DNA from: JBKCHH01 sp046302855
GTDB lineage: Bacteria; Pseudomonadota; Alphaproteobacteria; Rickettsiales; UBA8987
Reading direction: 5' to 3'
Length of the DNA stretch: 16,097 nt
Assembly (NCBI GenBank): GCA_046302855.1
Contig: JBKCHH010000081.1
Coordinates: forward strand, 1 to 16,097
Shown here: in pieces, positions 14,152-16,097 of the stretch
Position numbering within the stretch: the stretch's first letter is position 1
Layout: every line of letters starts with the position of its first letter
The notes under the pieces: model-generated
The model's input: the letters and a program-made list of their open reading frames with translations, nothing else
What the model was told of the DNA's origin: nothing
Database searches by the model: none
Position numbers and translations under genes: made by a program

Positions 14152-15657
14152 ATGATTTTTGATATTTTAAATCTAGAGTTTTATCTAAAAAATTTTTCTT
14201 CAAGTTATGATGTTATAAAACTATTGCTGTTTTTTATTTTCTTCTTCCCCTTTGCCAGTGGGATAATTTCTAAATTAACCAGCTTTAATAGCTTTAGAAC
14301 TGTTATTAACCTGCTTTTTTCTTTTTTTACTTTTTTAACCTCGCTCGCCTTGCTTTTGCTTCATATAGCCCAGTCTAAAAATTTGCTTAAACAAACTTTG
14401 GATAATGAAGTGGTTGTTGCCAGATTATTTAACGATGTATTTATAAAATTTTCTTTTGAGCCAATAGGCTTGTATTTTGCTGTTCTTACCTCATTCTTAT
14501 GGTTTGTTGCGATAATTTATTCATCTGGATATTTAAAAGCGTTGAAGATTGTGAACCAAAGTAGTTTTTATGGCTATTTTTCCTTCTCAATGTTTGCCGT
14601 TATGGGTATTGCCTATTCAGATAACCTTATTTCCACCTTTATTTTTTATGAGCTTTTAACCATTTTTACCTTTCCTTTAGTTAGTTTTTATCAAACAAAA
14701 GAAACTATAAGGGCTGGGAAAATATATCTGCTGTATCTGCTTGGCACTTCATTTGCCTTTTTTCTGCCTGCAATAATTATTACCTATGTGGCAACTGAAA
14801 CGGTTAATTTTGAAACAGGTGGAATATTTCCCCCTGAAGCATCGCCCCAGTTAATAATTTTGGTATTGCTGTTGTTTGTATTAGGGGTGGGGAAAAATGC
14901 TGTTTTTCCTTTCCATAGATGGCTACCAGAGGCTATGGTTGCCCCAACGCCAGTATCTGCCTTACTGCATGCGGTAGCGGTGGTAAAATCTGGAGCATTT
15001 ATTCTAATAAAAATCTTCATTTATATTTTTGATGCTAGCTTATTTAACTTGCCTTGGCTGAATATTATTACCTACCTTGCCTGTTTCACTATAATTTTTG
15101 CTTCAATAAAGGCCTGTTTTAGTGATAATATAAAGCAGGTTCTTGCCTATTCTACTATTGCACAGCTATCTTATATTTTGCTTGCCCTAACCCTTAACAA
15201 TAAGGTTGGAAACAATGCGGCGATATTGCTTTTAACCTCGCACGCCTTCGCCAAAATATCTTTGTTTTTCATAAGTGGAATAATTCTAATAGCCTTAAAT
15301 AAAAAATATATTTCAGAGTTAGAAGGGGTGGGTAAAGTTTTGCCCATAACCTTCTTTTTGTTTTTCATTAACGCCATTTCTATTATTGGGCTACCCTTTA
15401 CCGGTGGAATGTTAGCAAAATATTTTCTGTTTTTATCTATCTTTAATGGCGTTGATTATATTGTATTAGCAACGGTTATTATATCTACCGTGCTTGCCAC
15501 CTATTACTTAATGAGGATATTTGTTGTAGCCTTTAGTAACAAAAATGATGGTGAAGTTAAAAATAAAAATATTATACTTCCAAAATCAATTATTGTTGCT
15601 ACTTTTATTAGCAGTTTTTTTACTCTAATATTATTTTTCTTACCTTGGTTTTTATAA
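14152..15657 (+). CDS. MrpD/NuoM-like proton-conducting membrane subunit
   Basis: This 501-residue polytopic membrane protein belongs to the proton-conducting family shared by complex I subunits (NuoL/M/N) and Mrp cation/proton antiporters. The functional residues are in place: E167 in IFYELLTIFTFPLV, K248 in GVGKNAVFPFHRWLPEAM, APTPVSALLHAVAVVKSGAF (264-283, with H273 and K279), the IKQVLAYSTIAQLSYI block (327-342), and K368 in SHAFAKISLFF. Isolated MrpD-like genes outside nuo and complete mrp operons are known in Rickettsiales, and the neighbours here are not nuo genes. It may be part of an antiporter with subunits elsewhere. The start at ATG 14152 lacks a Shine-Dalgarno and no other early ATG is available. 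The hemY-like gene follows 3 bases after its stop. Confidence 0.88.
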   Translation: MIFDILNLEFYLKNFSSSYDVIKLLLFFIFFFPFASGIISKLTSFNSFRTVINLLFSFFTFLTSLALLLLHIAQSKNLLKQTLDNEVVVARLFNDVFIKFSFEPIGLYFAVLTSFLWFVAIIYSSGYLKALKIVNQSSFYGYFSFSMFAVMGIAYSDNLISTFIFYELLTIFTFPLVSFYQTKETIRAGKIYLLYLLGTSFAFFLPAIIITYVATETVNFETGGIFPPEASPQLIILVLLLFVLGVGKNAVFPFHRWLPEAMVAPTPVSALLHAVAVVKSGAFILIKIFIYIFDASLFNLPWLNIITYLACFTIIFASIKACFSDNIKQVLAYSTIAQLSYILLALTLNNKVGNNAAILLLTSHAFAKISLFFISGIILIALNKKYISELEGVGKVLPITFFLFFINAISIIGLPFTGGMLAKYFLFLSIFNGVDYIVLATVIISTVLATYYLMRIFVVAFSNKNDGEVKNKNIILPKSIIVATFISSFFTLILFFLPWFL

Positions 15658-15660
15658 TAT

Positions 15661-16097
15661 ATGTTTCGCTTGATATTAAATCTTCTAGTTCTTTTGATAG
15701 TATCTTTAGTATTTAATTATCTGCATCAAGCCAGCGGTTATGTAAAAATTAATGTAGCCCAGTATGAGGTTGAGGTTTCGTTAGTAATTGGTTTTTTAAT
15801 ATTGGCACTGGCTACCTTTGTTATTTCTTACCTATTTAAATTCTCATCATTTCTTGCCTATTTAATTTTTAGAAGTGGCAAGTATGATATGTTAAAAAGA
15901 TACAAAAAATCCATTAGAGAAATTTTAGCCACCCTAAATGCCATTGCCCTAAATGATGGCGAACATACCAAAAAATCCATTATAAAAATTAGTAGATATT
16001 TAAATGATGAAACTGGCAGAAACCTTGTTTCTATCCTTAATTATCAAGCAGTTAGGTTGCTTGGGGATAAGGATCAAGAAAAGTTTTTCTTAAACCA
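15661..16097 (+). CDS. HemY N-terminal domain protein, cut by the window edge
   Basis: The first 145 codons of this gene are present; it runs off the right edge without a stop. The N-terminus has one membrane helix (LILNLLVLLIVSLVFNYL), then the family's SGYVKINVAQYEVEVS stretch, then a second hydrophobic segment (LVIGFLILALATFVISYLF), matching the HemY_N domain (PF07219). A charged helical region follows (LKRYKKSIREILATLNAIAL) and continues as helix pairs, as in the TPR-like part of HemY. This HemY is the membrane protein linked to late heme/tetrapyrrole genes in proteobacteria, not the HemY protoporphyrinogen oxidase of Bacillus; its biochemical role is unclear. It starts 3 bases after the MrpD-like gene and is surely co-transcribed. 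Confidence 0.82.
   Translation, partial: MFRLILNLLVLLIVSLVFNYLHQASGYVKINVAQYEVEVSLVIGFLILALATFVISYLFKFSSFLAYLIFRSGKYDMLKRYKKSIREILATLNAIALNDGEHTKKSIIKISRYLNDETGRNLVSILNYQAVRLLGDKDQEKFFLN

Noticed and set aside
14117..14203. N-terminal extension of the phosphohexomutase to the ATG at 14203
   Set aside because: The family begins near the FRAYDIRG motif, the extra 29 residues are atypical, and the extension would overlap the divergent membrane-protein gene and the promoter block.
14152..15657. Genuine complex I subunit (NuoM or NuoN) within a nuo operon
   Set aside because: No other nuo gene is nearby and the partner is a HemY-type gene; the isolated MrpD-like assignment fits better, though sequence alone does not fully separate them.

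Overview
This AT-rich window (roughly one third G+C by eye) looks like chromosome from an alphaproteobacterium of the Rickettsiales or a near relative. The reasons are an AT-biased housekeeping gene set (sucA, ubiG, alr, cdsA, adk, a phosphohexomutase, a hemY-type gene), a stand-alone MrpD/NuoM-like subunit, weak or absent Shine-Dalgarno sequences in front of most genes, and a family of short palindromic repeats. One repeat copy sits inside a reading frame, much as Rickettsia palindromic elements do. The lineage call is inference from gene content; no rRNA gene is present.

Layout. Positions 1-600 form a gene-poor accessory stretch. It holds three copies of the palindromic repeat, then a compact unit on the + strand: a promoter whose spacer is a (CT)6 tract, a leader hairpin, a strong AGGAGG site, a 27-codon single-pass membrane protein gene and a rho-independent terminator. 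Positions 617-2602 (- strand) are an overlapping cluster transcribed adk > DUF192 > ilvE-like aminotransferase; the DUF192 gene begins inside a fourth repeat copy. A tRNA-Leu(UAA) follows at 2714-2799. Next comes a + strand gene for a 768-residue acyl-activating enzyme (2921-5227) with its own promoter, ribosome site and terminator. Its codon use differs from sucA, and its architecture recalls the plant AAE17/18 family, so it may be an acquired cargo gene beside a tRNA.

Positions 5349-10829 (- strand) are a probable transcription unit: sucA (2-oxoglutarate dehydrogenase E1), a putative lipoprotein of unknown function, a secreted SMP-30-like beta-propeller protein and ubiG (ubiquinone methyltransferase). 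sucB is not next to sucA. Alanine racemase (10928-11971, +) diverges from sucA and converges with cdsA (phospholipid precursor synthesis), which lies behind a phosphomannomutase/phosphoglucomutase gene on the - strand (12695-14116). That pair diverges, through a very short region with overlapping -10 elements, from a + strand pair: the MrpD/NuoM-like proton-channel subunit and a HemY-N-domain membrane protein cut by the window edge.

The core genes serve central carbon metabolism, quinone, phospholipid and peptidoglycan precursor supply, and membrane energetics. The most unusual parts are the small membrane-protein unit with a possibly slippage-prone promoter (364-594), the repeat-derived N-terminus of the DUF192 protein, and the lone acyl-activating enzyme beside tRNA-Leu.
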